NCBI GenBank assembly: GCA_964484325.1
Contig: CAZAEE010000005.1
Location: 10,106-74,105 of the forward strand
Direction of reading: 5' to 3'
From: CAYLXX01 sp964484325
Lineage (GTDB): Bacteria > Patescibacteriota > Microgenomatia > UBA1406 > GWC2-37-13
Length of the DNA: 64,000 bases
The notes beneath the pieces were generated by a model, which did no database searches, was not told where the DNA came from, and saw nothing but the letters and a program-made list of their open reading frames with translations. How positions within the stretch are numbered: position 1 is the first letter of the stretch; the number at the start of each line of letters is the position of its first letter. Position numbers and translations under genes: made by a program. Shown one piece after another: positions 1 to 9,076 of this stretch.

Positions 1-63
1 AAAAAAATCCCGCGCAGCTTTAATGACATCTTCACGGATAAAAACCGGTTGTAAATTTTTCAT
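1..63 (-). CDS. Partial gene, N-terminal 21 codons only
   Basis: An ATG at 63 on the minus strand opens a frame that stays open to the window edge and encodes MKNLQPVFIREDVIKAARDF and one further Phe. It starts 9 nt after the stop of the radical SAM gene on the same strand, so it is probably the next gene of that operon. Nothing in 21 residues identifies a family. It is called as a gene because of the tight same-strand spacing and the uninterrupted frame. Confidence 0.5.
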   Translation of the reverse strand, partial: MKNLQPVFIREDVIKAARDFF

Positions 64-72
64 ATGTGAACT

Positions 73-975
73 TTATGCGTGAAGAATTGTTAAGTACTCT
101 TTTATCCCGCACATAAAATCCGGCTGGCTGCACCCTAAACAGTTTGCTAATGTATTTGACGCTTCCCAGGATATAACTCTTTTTTTTAACTGTTGAAAAA
201 GTGTTATCATCGGATCATACATTGTCCCAAGCGGTGTCACGCCTTCGCAACAACCATAGACTTTCCCATCAGACATCAAAGCTATTTGGTAACAGCCAAG
301 ATTCTTCGGCGGAAAAACCGTTCTTTCTCTCATGACAGTTACCATTTCCTTGGGTGTCAAAAAATCGAATCCTGTTACCTGTCCCACTATGTTAGATACC
401 GGATGATGAAGTAAGTATGTCGGTGGTTTGCGAGGATGATAGGTTACAGGAATGTCACCGAATTTTTTATGTAAAAATTCTTCAAAAGAATCAATATTTA
501 GAAGATTTTGTCGAGTGACAATGGAAAAAATCTCTGTATGAAAGGTCATCTTTTTGGCCTTCTCAAGAAATGTAAGACTTTTTTGAAACGATCCCTCACC
601 CCGATTAGCATCATGATAATTTGCCAGTCCATCAAGAGAAACGATCAAATTGATGGCGTTTGGGTTCTCGAATTGATCTAAGGTATCGATTGTACCGTTG
701 GTGATAACCTGAATGAATATACCTTGGCGAACTAGAGTATTAACAAGTTGTGGAAAATAAGCTAAAGCAAAAACTTCACCGCCACAAAAAGTGATCGTCT
801 GAAGAGCATGGGCTTTTTGATATGCTTCTAAAAAAACCATAATCTGCTCAGCTGAAAGTATCGGTGAAGTTTTTCTGGTATAACAGATCTTGCATTTTAA
901 ATTACATTTTTCAAGAGGGTTAATATAAAGATGATGAAGAACTGTGTCAAGATGTTTTTGGATAGATTGTTTCAT
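73..975 (-). CDS. Radical SAM protein with SPASM-like C-terminus
   Basis: This is a 300-aa radical SAM enzyme. The 4Fe-4S cluster motif CxxxCxxC (CNLKCKIC) lies near residue 24 and is followed by the TFCGGE stretch that usually contacts SAM. The C-terminal third carries further cysteines (GCYQ, GCCEG, CLGC, MCG), which resembles a SPASM or twitch auxiliary-cluster domain. Such proteins modify peptides or act in sugar and cofactor maturation; the substrate cannot be read from the sequence. Its ATG overlaps the stop of the upstream CorC/HlyC-type gene by 4 nt, so translation is probably coupled. No precursor-peptide gene is visible nearby. Confidence 0.8.
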   Translation of the reverse strand: MKQSIQKHLDTVLHHLYINPLEKCNLKCKICYTRKTSPILSAEQIMVFLEAYQKAHALQTITFCGGEVFALAYFPQLVNTLVRQGIFIQVITNGTIDTLDQFENPNAINLIVSLDGLANYHDANRGEGSFQKSLTFLEKAKKMTFHTEIFSIVTRQNLLNIDSFEEFLHKKFGDIPVTYHPRKPPTYLLHHPVSNIVGQVTGFDFLTPKEMVTVMRERTVFPPKNLGCYQIALMSDGKVYGCCEGVTPLGTMYDPMITLFQQLKKRVISWEASNTLANCLGCSQPDFMCGIKEYLTILHA

Positions 976-2294
976 ACTGGATTTTTATCTGGAGAAAGAT
1001 GTTGTATACGTAAAAGCTTTATCTGTTTTTTTTCGACTTTTTCCACGATAAATAACAAATTTCCTAAATAAATCTTTTCACCTGGCCTCGGCTCTCTTCC
1101 GATAAGTCCAAAAATCAGTCCACCAATTGTAGTATATCCTTGGCCTTTTATCGATAGCTTAAATTTGTTTCGTATTTTTTCAATATTCGTTCTCCCATCA
1201 ACCAAATAGGATCCGCCTGATTGTTTCTGAATTTCCACTTGTGGTCGATCAAACTCATCCTCGATTTCGCCAACCAAACTCTCGATGATATCTTCCATGG
1301 TGACTACCCCGTCTGTGCCACCAAATTCATCATTGACAATGGCAATATGAATTCTTTTTAAGCGCATCTGTAAAAATACTTCATCGACTTTTTTTATTTC
1401 TGGTACAAACAAGATGTCGCGGATAATCTTTGCTTGTTTGACAGTTAAATTCTCTGATTTTTGGGGAATTTTATATAAATCTTTCAAATGAATAAATCCA
1501 ATTACGGTATCAACTGTACCGCGATAAATGGGAAAGCGACTGAAGTACGGATAATTTTCAATGTCTTTTAGAAGATCTTTAATGACCCTAGTCTCACTAA
1601 AAGCAATAATCTCTGTGCGGGGAACCATAATCTGTTTAACAGTCAAATCGCTCATGCGAAAAACGTTGTACAACATTCTTGCCTCGTCTTTGGCGATCGC
1701 GCCACCCTCTTGACTCTGAGTTAAAATAATTTTGATCTCTTCTTCCGAGTGAACTAATTGTCCCGGTTTTATTCCCTGAAACCCTAGAGCTTTTGTGACT
1801 AGTAAGCCCGATTGATTCAAAACCCAGATAAACGGTTGAAATAGTTTCGTAAAAACATACAAAGGACCGATGACAAGAAGAAGAGTTTTTTCTGTTTGTT
1901 GAAGAGCAATACTTTTTGGAGAAAGTTCGCCAAGAACGATGTGTAAAAAAGTTATCACAATAAATGCAATAATTACGGCAGCTGTGTTGGCGGTCACAAC
2001 AGCCGCAGTATGAGGTAAAAACTTCAAAAAAGGCTCAAGAAAAGCAGCCAACGCAGGCTCACCAATCCATCCAAGGGCCAGTGAGGAAAATGTAATACCA
2101 AGTTGTGTTGACGAAATATAGTTATCAAGATCTTTAAGAGCTTTATGAACAAGTTTGGCTCTTTTTCTGCCTTTTTTAACTAGTTCAGCGATGCGGGTTC
2201 GCCTAATACTCACGAGAGAAAATTCTGAAGCGACGAAAAAACCATTTAAGAAGATGAGAAAAAGTATAAGAAGAAGCTGTAGTAGAAAACTCAT
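972..2294 (-). CDS. HlyC/CorC (CNNM) family membrane protein with CBS pair
   Basis: This 440-aa protein has the layout of the CorC/HlyC (TlyC-like) family. A DUF21/CNNM membrane domain fills roughly residues 1-190 and contains the LNGFFVASEFSLV signature. A CBS pair follows at about 210-335 (VPRTEI, FGGTDGVVTMEDIIESLVGEI), then a C-terminal CorC/HlyC transporter-associated domain. The family is linked to Mg2+/Co2+ efflux or divalent-cation homeostasis; haemolysin is only a historical name. The gene begins directly after msrB (0-nt gap) and overlaps the radical SAM gene, so it sits inside the gltX-msrA-msrB run. Confidence 0.88.
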   Translation of the reverse strand: MSFLLQLLLILFLIFLNGFFVASEFSLVSIRRTRIAELVKKGRKRAKLVHKALKDLDNYISSTQLGITFSSLALGWIGEPALAAFLEPFLKFLPHTAAVVTANTAAVIIAFIVITFLHIVLGELSPKSIALQQTEKTLLLVIGPLYVFTKLFQPFIWVLNQSGLLVTKALGFQGIKPGQLVHSEEEIKIILTQSQEGGAIAKDEARMLYNVFRMSDLTVKQIMVPRTEIIAFSETRVIKDLLKDIENYPYFSRFPIYRGTVDTVIGFIHLKDLYKIPQKSENLTVKQAKIIRDILFVPEIKKVDEVFLQMRLKRIHIAIVNDEFGGTDGVVTMEDIIESLVGEIEDEFDRPQVEIQKQSGGSYLVDGRTNIEKIRNKFKLSIKGQGYTTIGGLIFGLIGREPRPGEKIYLGNLLFIVEKVEKKQIKLLRIQHLSPDKNPV

Positions 2295-2693
2295 CTATGT
2301 CGCTGGCTTGAAGTTCAAGCACGCTGAATTAATACAATACCGTTTACCTGTTTCAGTCGGACCATCGTCAAACAAATGCCCCAAGTGAGAACCACAGTTT
2401 TTGCAAACCACCTCAACCCGATGCATTCCATGACTGAAATCATCTTTTAACTCAACATTCTCTTTATTCATCGGGTCATCAAAACTTGGCCACCCAGATC
2501 CGGAATCGAATTTGGCATGAGAGGAAAATAGCTGTTGACCGCAGGCAGCACATTCATACATACCGGTTTGATGATTGTTGACATACTTTCCAGTGAACGG
2601 TGCTTCGGTGCCTTTTTCACGAAGTGTATAATATTGTTCTGGCGTTAACTTTTTTTTCCAGTGATCTTCTGATTGGTTTTTTTGATCTGACAT
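2295..2693 (-). CDS. msrB: Peptide-methionine (R)-S-oxide reductase MsrB
   Basis: MsrB reduces the R epimer of methionine sulfoxide in oxidised proteins. The 132-aa protein has the SelR fold markers: two zinc CxxC pairs (CAAC and CKNC), the GSGWPSF stretch, and the catalytic cysteine in RYCINSACL (Cys120). The usual Ser of the NSAS motif is replaced by a second cysteine, Cys125, five residues away. The gene starts 6 nt after the msrA stop, so both stereospecific repair enzymes are co-transcribed. No signal peptide is present, so a cytoplasmic location is expected. Confidence 0.95.
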   Translation of the reverse strand: MSDQKNQSEDHWKKKLTPEQYYTLREKGTEAPFTGKYVNNHQTGMYECAACGQQLFSSHAKFDSGSGWPSFDDPMNKENVELKDDFSHGMHRVEVVCKNCGSHLGHLFDDGPTETGKRYCINSACLNFKPAT

Positions 2694-2699
2694 AGTCGT

Positions 2700-3173
2700 T
2701 TAAATATGGCAAGCGCTCACGCCATTTTTTTGAAAATATTTTTGGTGATATTCTTCTGCTTTATAAAAGGTTGATGCCGGAGTAATTTCGGTCACGATCG
2801 GATTTTTGAATTTACCGGATTTATTAAGAGATTCTTTGGATGCACCGGCAAGATTTTTTTGTTCTTCGGTATGATAAAAAATCGCTGAACGATATTGATC
2901 GCCAACGTCCGGTCCCTGTCGATTCAAAGTCGTTGGGTTATGCATACCCCAAAATGCATCAAGTAACTTTTGATAAGAAACTTTGTCAGTGTCAAACATG
3001 ACTTCAACCGCTTCAGCATGCCCAGTCGTATGACTACATACTTCCTCATAAGTAGGATTTGACAGTTTTCCTCCCGTATATCCAACTATTGTAGAGACAA
3101 CACCATCAATCATATCAAACGCGTCCTGTACCCCCCAAAAACAACCGGCCGCGAATGTTGCTTTTTCTTGCAT
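2700..3173 (-). CDS. msrA: Peptide-methionine (S)-S-oxide reductase MsrA
   Basis: MsrA reduces S-methionine sulfoxide and is complementary to MsrB encoded just downstream. The catalytic GCFWG motif is at residues 10-14 (Cys11). The family block GHAEAVEVMFD and the segment GPDVGDQYRSAIF are intact. At 157 aa it is a compact form without N-terminal targeting. The start is supported by a TATAAT -10 box on the minus strand (plus 3180-3185), which ends 6 nt before the ATG and predicts a leaderless mRNA. msrA can therefore be transcribed independently of gltX upstream. Confidence 0.95.
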   Translation of the reverse strand: MQEKATFAAGCFWGVQDAFDMIDGVVSTIVGYTGGKLSNPTYEEVCSHTTGHAEAVEVMFDTDKVSYQKLLDAFWGMHNPTTLNRQGPDVGDQYRSAIFYHTEEQKNLAGASKESLNKSGKFKNPIVTEITPASTFYKAEEYHQKYFQKNGVSACHI

Positions 3174-3179
3174 ACTATT

Positions 3180-3185
3180 ATTATA
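3180..3185 (-). promoter_or_regulatory. -10 box of the msrA leaderless promoter
   Basis: A perfect TATAAT on the minus strand ends 6 nt before the msrA ATG. It lies between the gltX stop and the msrA start, giving msrAB and the downstream genes their own promoter. The distance predicts transcription starting at or next to the A of the ATG. Confidence 0.6.
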
Positions 3186-3187
3186 CC

Positions 3188-4582
3188 TTAAAGAAGAGCT
3201 TTTATTCTAGTTATTACTGCATTCTTTCCAAGAATTTCCATGGATTCATTCAGAGGTGGAGAAATTTTTCTTCCAGTAATAGCAACTCGCAGAATCATAA
3301 AAAAATCACTATTTTTTACGTCTTCGTCTTTGGCTACTTGCTGCAGTTTTTCACCGAGAGTATCTTTGTTCCAATCTTGTATTGAATCTAACGCTGTCGC
3401 AATTTTTTGGAGCAATTCTTTTTTTGAGGTTAAATCTACTTCATATTTTTCAGGATCGGAAAAGAAAAAATCACATAAGGGCAAGTAATCAGATAACTTT
3501 TTAATCCGCTCTTGAATCAATGGCACTGTCTTTTCTATTATTTCACTATCGAATCCTTCGCTTACGTAATTTCTCAGTTTTGTGAATAATTCATCTTTGG
3601 AAAGTCTGCGAATATATTCACCATTCATCCATGTCAGCTTAACAATGTCAAATGCTGGTCCAACAGGTTGCAAATCTTTTAACTCGAATACTCTTTCAAA
3701 CTCTTTCAAATCAAAAATTTCTTTTTGTTCAGGATGAGACCAACCCATTAAGGCTAAGTAATTTAAGACTGCTTCAGGTAAATACCCCTCTCCCAAATAC
3801 CATGAGGCCCAAACGGGATTTTTGCGTTTAGACATTTTTGATTTATCAGGATTACGAAGAATTGGTACGTGAGCAATTTCAGGAATTTTCCAACCGAAGT
3901 TTTTATATAATAAAATGTGTTTTGGTGTTGAAGAAATCCATTCTTCTGCTCGTATAACGTGAGTTATTTCCATCAAATGATCGTCAACTACTACTGCTAA
4001 ATGGTAGGTAGGATATCCATCAGATTTTAAAAGTACTTGGTCATCGATTTCTTTCGTATTAAACGTTATTTTTCCCCTTACAATATCGTCAAATGATACT
4101 TCCTCGTTTTCGGGAACGTTAAGACGAATAACATAGGGATCTTTTTTTATTCTTTCCTCAGGATTTTTTTCGTTATGCAAACAAAATTTATCGTACTTGG
4201 GAATTCTTTTTTCCTCTTGTGCTTTTTTTCTGATTTCATCAAGTCTTTCTTTTGTACAGAAACAATAATATGCTTTTCCTTTCACGACTAACTCTTCGGC
4301 ATATTTCGTATACAATTCTAACCTTTCAGATTGCCGATACGGACCAAAATCGCCTTCCTTGTCAGGACCCTCATCATACGTCAGTCCGTAATCTTTTAAA
4401 GTAGTCAGCATTCTTTCTTCACTACCTTCAACATAGCGTAATTTATCAGTATCTTCTATGCGAACTATAAAAGATCCGTTATTCTTATGAGCAACAACAC
4501 AGTTGATAAGAGCAGTATACAAAGTACCAATGTGAAGATCTGCACCGGTTGGCGAAGGTGCAATACGTGTACGTACTGTCAT
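3188..4582 (-). CDS. gltX: Glutamyl-tRNA synthetase
   Basis: This class I aminoacyl-tRNA synthetase charges tRNA-Glu. The 464-aa protein has the HIGH-type motif as HIGT at residues 17-20 after APSPTG, and the KMSKS-type motif as KMSKR near residue 250. Cysteines in the inserted segment (YYCFCTKE and later KFCLH) resemble the zinc-binding element of bacterial GluRS. The C-terminal anticodon-binding helical domain is present. Whether it also charges tRNA-Gln, as in organisms using GatCAB, cannot be told here. The ATG follows a minus-strand TATAAT by 7 nt, shared in a divergent intergenic region with the PRTase-like gene. Confidence 0.95.
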   Translation of the reverse strand: MTVRTRIAPSPTGADLHIGTLYTALINCVVAHKNNGSFIVRIEDTDKLRYVEGSEERMLTTLKDYGLTYDEGPDKEGDFGPYRQSERLELYTKYAEELVVKGKAYYCFCTKERLDEIRKKAQEEKRIPKYDKFCLHNEKNPEERIKKDPYVIRLNVPENEEVSFDDIVRGKITFNTKEIDDQVLLKSDGYPTYHLAVVVDDHLMEITHVIRAEEWISSTPKHILLYKNFGWKIPEIAHVPILRNPDKSKMSKRKNPVWASWYLGEGYLPEAVLNYLALMGWSHPEQKEIFDLKEFERVFELKDLQPVGPAFDIVKLTWMNGEYIRRLSKDELFTKLRNYVSEGFDSEIIEKTVPLIQERIKKLSDYLPLCDFFFSDPEKYEVDLTSKKELLQKIATALDSIQDWNKDTLGEKLQQVAKDEDVKNSDFFMILRVAITGRKISPPLNESMEILGKNAVITRIKALL

Positions 4583-4589
4583 ATCTGAT

Positions 4590-4628
4590 ATTATACAATC
4601 ATCACAGCAGGAAGTATCATGATATAAT
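4590..4628. promoter_or_regulatory. Divergent leaderless promoters of gltX and the PRTase-like gene
   Basis: The 52-bp gap between gltX and the 4635 gene holds two TATAAT boxes. One is on the minus strand (plus 4590-4595), 7 nt before the gltX ATG. The other is on the plus strand (4623-4628), 6 nt before the ATG at 4635. Both geometries predict leaderless transcripts; no Shine-Dalgarno is visible for either gene. Confidence 0.6.
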
Positions 4629-4634
4629 CAAAAA

Positions 4635-5477
4635 ATGGCCGATGGTGAACCTGCAGAAATAGGACTAAAAGAACTATCTCCTCTTGAGTCTTTTGTTTAC
4701 AAAATCAAAGAAAATAATCTACCAATTGATGAGTCAGATGCCAAGCAATGGGGTGACTTTGTGCTCAAATACCATCCTCCCTCAGGCTTTCTTGATAGGT
4801 TGACCAAGTCTTTCCAGTATAGTAATGAAGAGCAATTCACATCTGATTATCGTAACCTTGCGCGCCAGTTAAAAGAAAAATTTAAGGACCCTGATTTTTC
4901 CATGCTCTTATATGATCGCCATGGTAGTGCCAACTGGATGAATTTTAAATTGGCACTGTCAGGATTCCCAACTCCACGTTATACTTATTATACGTTATCA
5001 GCACCTGAACCGCCTATAATGCCTGCTCCACCGAAAGATCCTCGACTACTTATAGTTGATGACTTTATGATTGGTGGCCATCAGATTGAAGAAAGTTTAT
5101 CTTATGTACCTAACGACAAATATAAGATAACTGTGGCTGTAGTTTATAACTCACCCGCCGGTCGGGAAAAAGTTACAAAAAATAGTCAGCATCCATTTGA
5201 GTTTCTAAGTGTTAAAGAACTTAAACCGGCTAGTGACTTTTTAGGTGAGAAAGATATTGATTTTTTTAAAAAAATTACTTTGAACAAAAAAATCTCAGGA
5301 TTATCGGAAGAGGAAAATGAAGAAAATGCCGCGTTGATCAAACCGGAAATTCCCTTATTTTGGACATATTACAAACTGCCTGACAATATATTCGCACCTT
5401 TAAGAGGATATGGTGATATCCCACCTTTAATCCGAGAAGAAAAGTTCACTGCTCCATATAGAAATCAAGGTACCTAA
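4635..5477 (+). CDS. Phosphoribosyltransferase-like protein of unknown role
   Basis: I do not recognise the full-length family of this 280-aa protein. At about residues 137-150 a hydrophobic strand leads into VDDFMIGGHQIEESL, which matches the PRPP-binding loop of type I phosphoribosyltransferases (VDDxxxTG) with IGG in place of TTG. The preceding part contains LLYDRHGSANWMNFKLAL and a proline-rich stretch. No membrane segment or signal peptide is seen. It could be a nucleotide-salvage enzyme, or a non-catalytic regulator using the PRTase fold. It is monocistronic, divergent from gltX and convergent with the ABC operon. Confidence 0.6.
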   Translation: MADGEPAEIGLKELSPLESFVYKIKENNLPIDESDAKQWGDFVLKYHPPSGFLDRLTKSFQYSNEEQFTSDYRNLARQLKEKFKDPDFSMLLYDRHGSANWMNFKLALSGFPTPRYTYYTLSAPEPPIMPAPPKDPRLLIVDDFMIGGHQIEESLSYVPNDKYKITVAVVYNSPAGREKVTKNSQHPFEFLSVKELKPASDFLGEKDIDFFKKITLNKKISGLSEEENEENAALIKPEIPLFWTYYKLPDNIFAPLRGYGDIPPLIREEKFTAPYRNQGT

Positions 5478-5480
5478 TTC

Positions 5481-7001
5481 TTATCTTCGTCGGATTAATC
5501 GCCATGCTCCATAGATACCAAACAGTGCTGGGAGAAGTAACATATTTAAGTAACGGAAGATATCTTTTTGGCTGGCTGGTAAATCAGGGAGCGGATATAT
5601 ATTCACTGTACGAGATTGTATTCCTGAAAGTGCTCCACCAGATACGTAATCGTTTAATACATTTACAATTAGCTCTAAATTATTCGAACTTCGTGAAAGA
5701 TAACTATCCTGTGCAAAGCGTGAAGACGGTATTACCAACAATTTGCCTCCCTTTTTCAACCGCGACTCGGCCGTGACAGTAAACGTTTTTAAATCACTTG
5801 GTTTTGGTGTCGTGATCGATTGCGGATTGATCGAGATATTTTTTTCTTCAGACCAAGACTGTTTTGATGAATACACGAGTGGAGTGACTTGAAGACCTGA
5901 GATATTTTTCAGATCCAATGACGACACCCAAGGATAAGTCAATTGCGTTACATTCGTAAAGTACGAACTATTTTTATTAAAACTCTGCGAATGGACCCAA
6001 AAGGGATATTGACTAATATAAGGACCACTACTAGAACCGAAGTTGACGATTTCACTTGATGCGGAAAGCGCAAGATCTTTATTGAGCGTAATACCAAATT
6101 GTTTGGTGAAGTTAAACAAGTTGTGTTTAGCTTCAGTCACCGCCTGATTAAAATCTACTTGCGTGTTGATCCAAACGCCATCAAGAAACAATATCACGTT
6201 ACCACCTGACTTAATATACTGTTTCAAAGCAGTTATTTCCTCATCGGTATAATTTTTGCTATTATCATCGGCAATCAGTATTGTTTTATATGTCTTACTC
6301 AGCTGGGCTGAATCAGTGGCGCTCATAACTGAAGTCACTTCATACTGTCTACCAAGAGCCTGTTTCAGCGTTTGAAACTGATCTTGACCGATAAGCTCAC
6401 CTTGATCAATAAAACCAATCACTGGTACATCTTTACGAGTCAACTTATAAATAGAAGACGTCATGTTGTATTCAAGACTGCCGATATCAGTCACTTGCGG
6501 AATACTTTCTCTTTTATCTCCCTGTGATAACCCTATACCAAAATACGCAGTAGACAAGGCATACTTATCTTGATCAAGTTGTGAAAGTTGTAACTCAGGT
6601 ATGCTGAAGTCCTTTGCAGAGGTAGCAGATTTTTCATCCTTTTTCGGATCGACGATAGTCAGATTTATTTTATTGCTCTGCCTTTTATACTCATCAAGCA
6701 ACGCTAAAACATCAGATTTTAGAGGAATAAACTTGGTCGGAATGTCAGAAGACAAAAAGAAGGTGATTTTTACAGGATTTTTAAGAGATTGAATAATTTT
6801 TTTGGAAGCTAGAGAAAGTGTATACGCTTTTCCATATGAAGCATCGAGCCGAAGAGGAATAGTAGATAATAAATTATTTACCAGAATAACAAGTACCACT
6901 GCTAAAATGACAATCAATGATTTCTGGAGTCCACCCAATCTCAGTGATCGGATTAAACTGACTTTTCTGACATCGGTATTTTTTTTAGTTGGTTGTTTCA
7001 T
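5481..7001 (-). CDS. GldG-like ABC transporter auxiliary protein
   Basis: This 506-aa protein is anchored by an N-terminal TM segment (about residues 28-50) and a C-terminal TM segment just before the final RRR. The region in between is extracytoplasmic and matches the ABC_transp_aux/GldG type: a DASYGKAYTLSLASKKII opening and a segment that opens with VIGFIDQGELIGQ. Despite the Gld name from gliding bacteria, homologues are widespread with an ABC-2 permease and ATPase of unknown substrate. Its start overlaps the permease stop by 4 nt, so the three genes form one operon. Confidence 0.8.
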   Translation of the reverse strand: MKQPTKKNTDVRKVSLIRSLRLGGLQKSLIVILAVVLVILVNNLLSTIPLRLDASYGKAYTLSLASKKIIQSLKNPVKITFFLSSDIPTKFIPLKSDVLALLDEYKRQSNKINLTIVDPKKDEKSATSAKDFSIPELQLSQLDQDKYALSTAYFGIGLSQGDKRESIPQVTDIGSLEYNMTSSIYKLTRKDVPVIGFIDQGELIGQDQFQTLKQALGRQYEVTSVMSATDSAQLSKTYKTILIADDNSKNYTDEEITALKQYIKSGGNVILFLDGVWINTQVDFNQAVTEAKHNLFNFTKQFGITLNKDLALSASSEIVNFGSSSGPYISQYPFWVHSQSFNKNSSYFTNVTQLTYPWVSSLDLKNISGLQVTPLVYSSKQSWSEEKNISINPQSITTPKPSDLKTFTVTAESRLKKGGKLLVIPSSRFAQDSYLSRSSNNLELIVNVLNDYVSGGALSGIQSRTVNIYPLPDLPASQKDIFRYLNMLLLPALFGIYGAWRLIRRR

Positions 7002-7699
7002 GAGCGTTTTTCAAGTTGAATAATGGTCAAAAACAAAAACAGGATTGTAAAACTGATGAAATACACAAGCGATCGCATATCCACTACTCCTTTTGTAAAG
7101 TTCTGCAGGTGATAAACTGGACTAAAATAACTTAAGAGGTCTTGCAAAAACTTTGGCAATACCGCTCCGATAAAGTCAGTCCCAATCACATTCAGAAAAA
7201 AAATAACGATAACACTAACCAAAAAAGCCACCACCTGATTTTTGGTAATCGATGAAAAAAACATCGCAATCGCTACAAAAAGACTCCCAAGAAGCAGTGC
7301 TCCAAGATACGAAACGACAATTTCTGGCAGATATAGCTTCGTCAGAAATGATAGTGAAATAGGTAGAGATATCGTCAAGCCAAGTCCAACAGCAACTAGA
7401 GTCATGAGCGCCAGAAACTTGGCACCAACTATTTCAGTCTCCGAAATAGGCAGGGTTAGTAATGTTTCAATTGTATTAATGCGTTTTTCTTCAGCTAAAA
7501 TCCGCATCGATAAAGCAGAAATAAATATCAGAAATAACCAGGGTAAAAACTGGAAAAACGGCTGCATTGACGCTGATCCAACGACAAAAATATCTTTAAT
7601 ATAAAAAAAGTTGGCAAATGCTCCGAACAAAACAAGAATGATATAGCCAATCGGATTATTAAGATAGTAACTGAGCTCTTTTTTATATAACGTTATCAT
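6998..7699 (-). CDS. ABC-2 type permease (GldF-like)
   Basis: This 233-aa integral membrane protein has about six hydrophobic helices and the ABC-2 permease opening MITLYKKELSYYLNNPIGYI. The cytoplasmic segment ILAEEKRINTIETLLTLPISETEIVGAKF is typical of GldF/YxlG-like permeases. It lies 2 nt after the ATPase gene and overlaps the GldG-like gene by 4 nt. Together the three should form an exporter or an envelope-acting ABC complex. The substrate is not evident. Confidence 0.85.
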   Translation of the reverse strand: MITLYKKELSYYLNNPIGYIILVLFGAFANFFYIKDIFVVGSASMQPFFQFLPWLFLIFISALSMRILAEEKRINTIETLLTLPISETEIVGAKFLALMTLVAVGLGLTISLPISLSFLTKLYLPEIVVSYLGALLLGSLFVAIAMFFSSITKNQVVAFLVSVIVIFFLNVIGTDFIGAVLPKFLQDLLSYFSPVYHLQNFTKGVVDMRSLVYFISFTILFLFLTIIQLEKRS

Positions 7700-7701
7700 A
7701 C

Positions 7702-8379
7702 TTATTTGACTAGCTTTTTAAATAACTTTTCAACCGCACCTTTTCCCTTTGGTTTACTGCCATCGTAAACAAGTTGTCCTTTATTGATGATGATTAGACG
7801 ATTGGCAATGTTTTCGGCCTCAGACAGAATATGAGTGGAAAAAATGATCGTTTTTTTGGCTGCAATTTTCTTGATAAATTGGCGAATTTTTTCCTGTTCG
7901 ATCGGATCCAATCCCGAAGTTGGTTCGTCAAGAATCAATATCGATGGATCACCGATAATGGCGGCTGCTAAGCCGACTCGCTGTTTGTATCCGCGAGACA
8001 ACTCTTCAATTTTTGTATTGTATACATCTGTGATCCCAACAGCTTCAGCCACTTTTTCATATACTTTCCTTCCCTTCAGGTCGCTAATAAACTGGAGATA
8101 TTCCCTCACTCTCATCTCTTGATACAACGGGTTGTTTTCTGCAAGATAGCCAACTGTCTCCAGTATCGATATTCTATCTGTTGCTGGTGAAAGATTATTG
8201 ATAGAAATTGATCCGGCGGTAGGAGTTAAGTATCCCAGAAGAAGTCGCATCGTTGTCGTCTTACCAGCTCCGTTTGGACCTAGGAATCCTATAATTTCTC
8301 CTTCTTTCGCACGAAAGTTCACTTGAGATACCGCTCTTTTCTGTCCAAAGAACTTACTTACTGAAGAAAAAGAAATCAT
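7702..8379 (-). CDS. ABC transporter ATP-binding protein (GldA-like)
   Basis: This 225-aa nucleotide-binding subunit shows Walker A GPNGAGKT, the Q-loop region VGYLAENNPLYQEMRVREYL, the signature LSRGYKQRV and Walker B ILILDEPTSGLDP, followed by the H-loop STHILSEAE. It is the first gene of the three-gene ABC operon. The ATG at 8379 follows a TATATA-like -10 on the minus strand by 6 nt, fitting the leaderless pattern of the window. The family normally drives the ABC-2 permease encoded next. Confidence 0.92.
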   Translation of the reverse strand: MISFSSVSKFFGQKRAVSQVNFRAKEGEIIGFLGPNGAGKTTTMRLLLGYLTPTAGSISINNLSPATDRISILETVGYLAENNPLYQEMRVREYLQFISDLKGRKVYEKVAEAVGITDVYNTKIEELSRGYKQRVGLAAAIIGDPSILILDEPTSGLDPIEQEKIRQFIKKIAAKKTIIFSTHILSEAENIANRLIIINKGQLVYDGSKPKGKGAVEKLFKKLVK

Positions 8380-8444
8380 AGCCTATATATATACCACAGC
8401 ATTCGAAGTTACGCAATATACATTACTATATCTTTTCAGTCCAA

Positions 8445-9044
8445 TTACATGAGTTTCGCGTAGTTTGCTTCTACTACTTTCCAGTCGAGATTTTCAAAGA
8501 AAGCCTCGATATAACTTGCCCGTAATGTCCCGTAATCTATAAAGTATGCGTGCTCATAGGTATCAAGTGCCATAATCGGCTGCGCACCCCACACCGGATA
8601 GGTATTTTGAGCATCACCAAGGTAATTGAAGAGTCTTTTTTCGGTAACGTTCCAGGCAGTCCAAACCCAACCACGAGCAGCTACTCCGGTAGCTTTCACA
8701 TCCTTTTTGTAATTATCAAATGATCTAAAATCTTTCTCAATCTGCCTCATTAACGTTCCTGCTGGTTGACCACCCTTGCCGCCGAGATGACTAAAATAGA
8801 TCTCGTGATTCACGATACCTCCCCAGGCAAATGTCAGCTCAACTTTCAGCTCTCGGATCTTAGAATAGGTCTGATTAGCTTTCGTGTAATCATCATCTGT
8901 TAATTGACCAAGCTGATCCATAATCTCGTTATACTTGGTCACGTAGCCTTGGTAAAGTTTCAAGTGCTCTTCAACTGTTTTTTTGGAAATACCCGTCATC
9001 GCATAAATACTCTGTGCAAACGTCATTGGTTCGTATTTATTCAT
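8445..9044 (-). CDS. Superoxide dismutase, Fe/Mn family
   Basis: This 199-aa protein disproportionates superoxide. Three of the four metal ligands are clear: His in GGIVNHEIYF, and Asp and His in LDTYEHAYFIDY. GWVWTAWN lies between them. The first ligand is probably His in VEEHLKLYQGYV, which needs a one-residue contraction compared with the classical MEIHHTKHHQTYV segment; this variant should be checked. There is no signal peptide, so it is cytosolic. A TATAAT lies 14 nt upstream, giving a short leader. Together with MsrA/MsrB it indicates exposure to oxygen stress. Confidence 0.9.
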   Translation of the reverse strand: MNKYEPMTFAQSIYAMTGISKKTVEEHLKLYQGYVTKYNEIMDQLGQLTDDDYTKANQTYSKIRELKVELTFAWGGIVNHEIYFSHLGGKGGQPAGTLMRQIEKDFRSFDNYKKDVKATGVAARGWVWTAWNVTEKRLFNYLGDAQNTYPVWGAQPIMALDTYEHAYFIDYGTLRASYIEAFFENLDWKVVEANYAKLM

Positions 9045-9076
9045 AAAAAATTTTAAAAATTATAATAATAAAAAAA

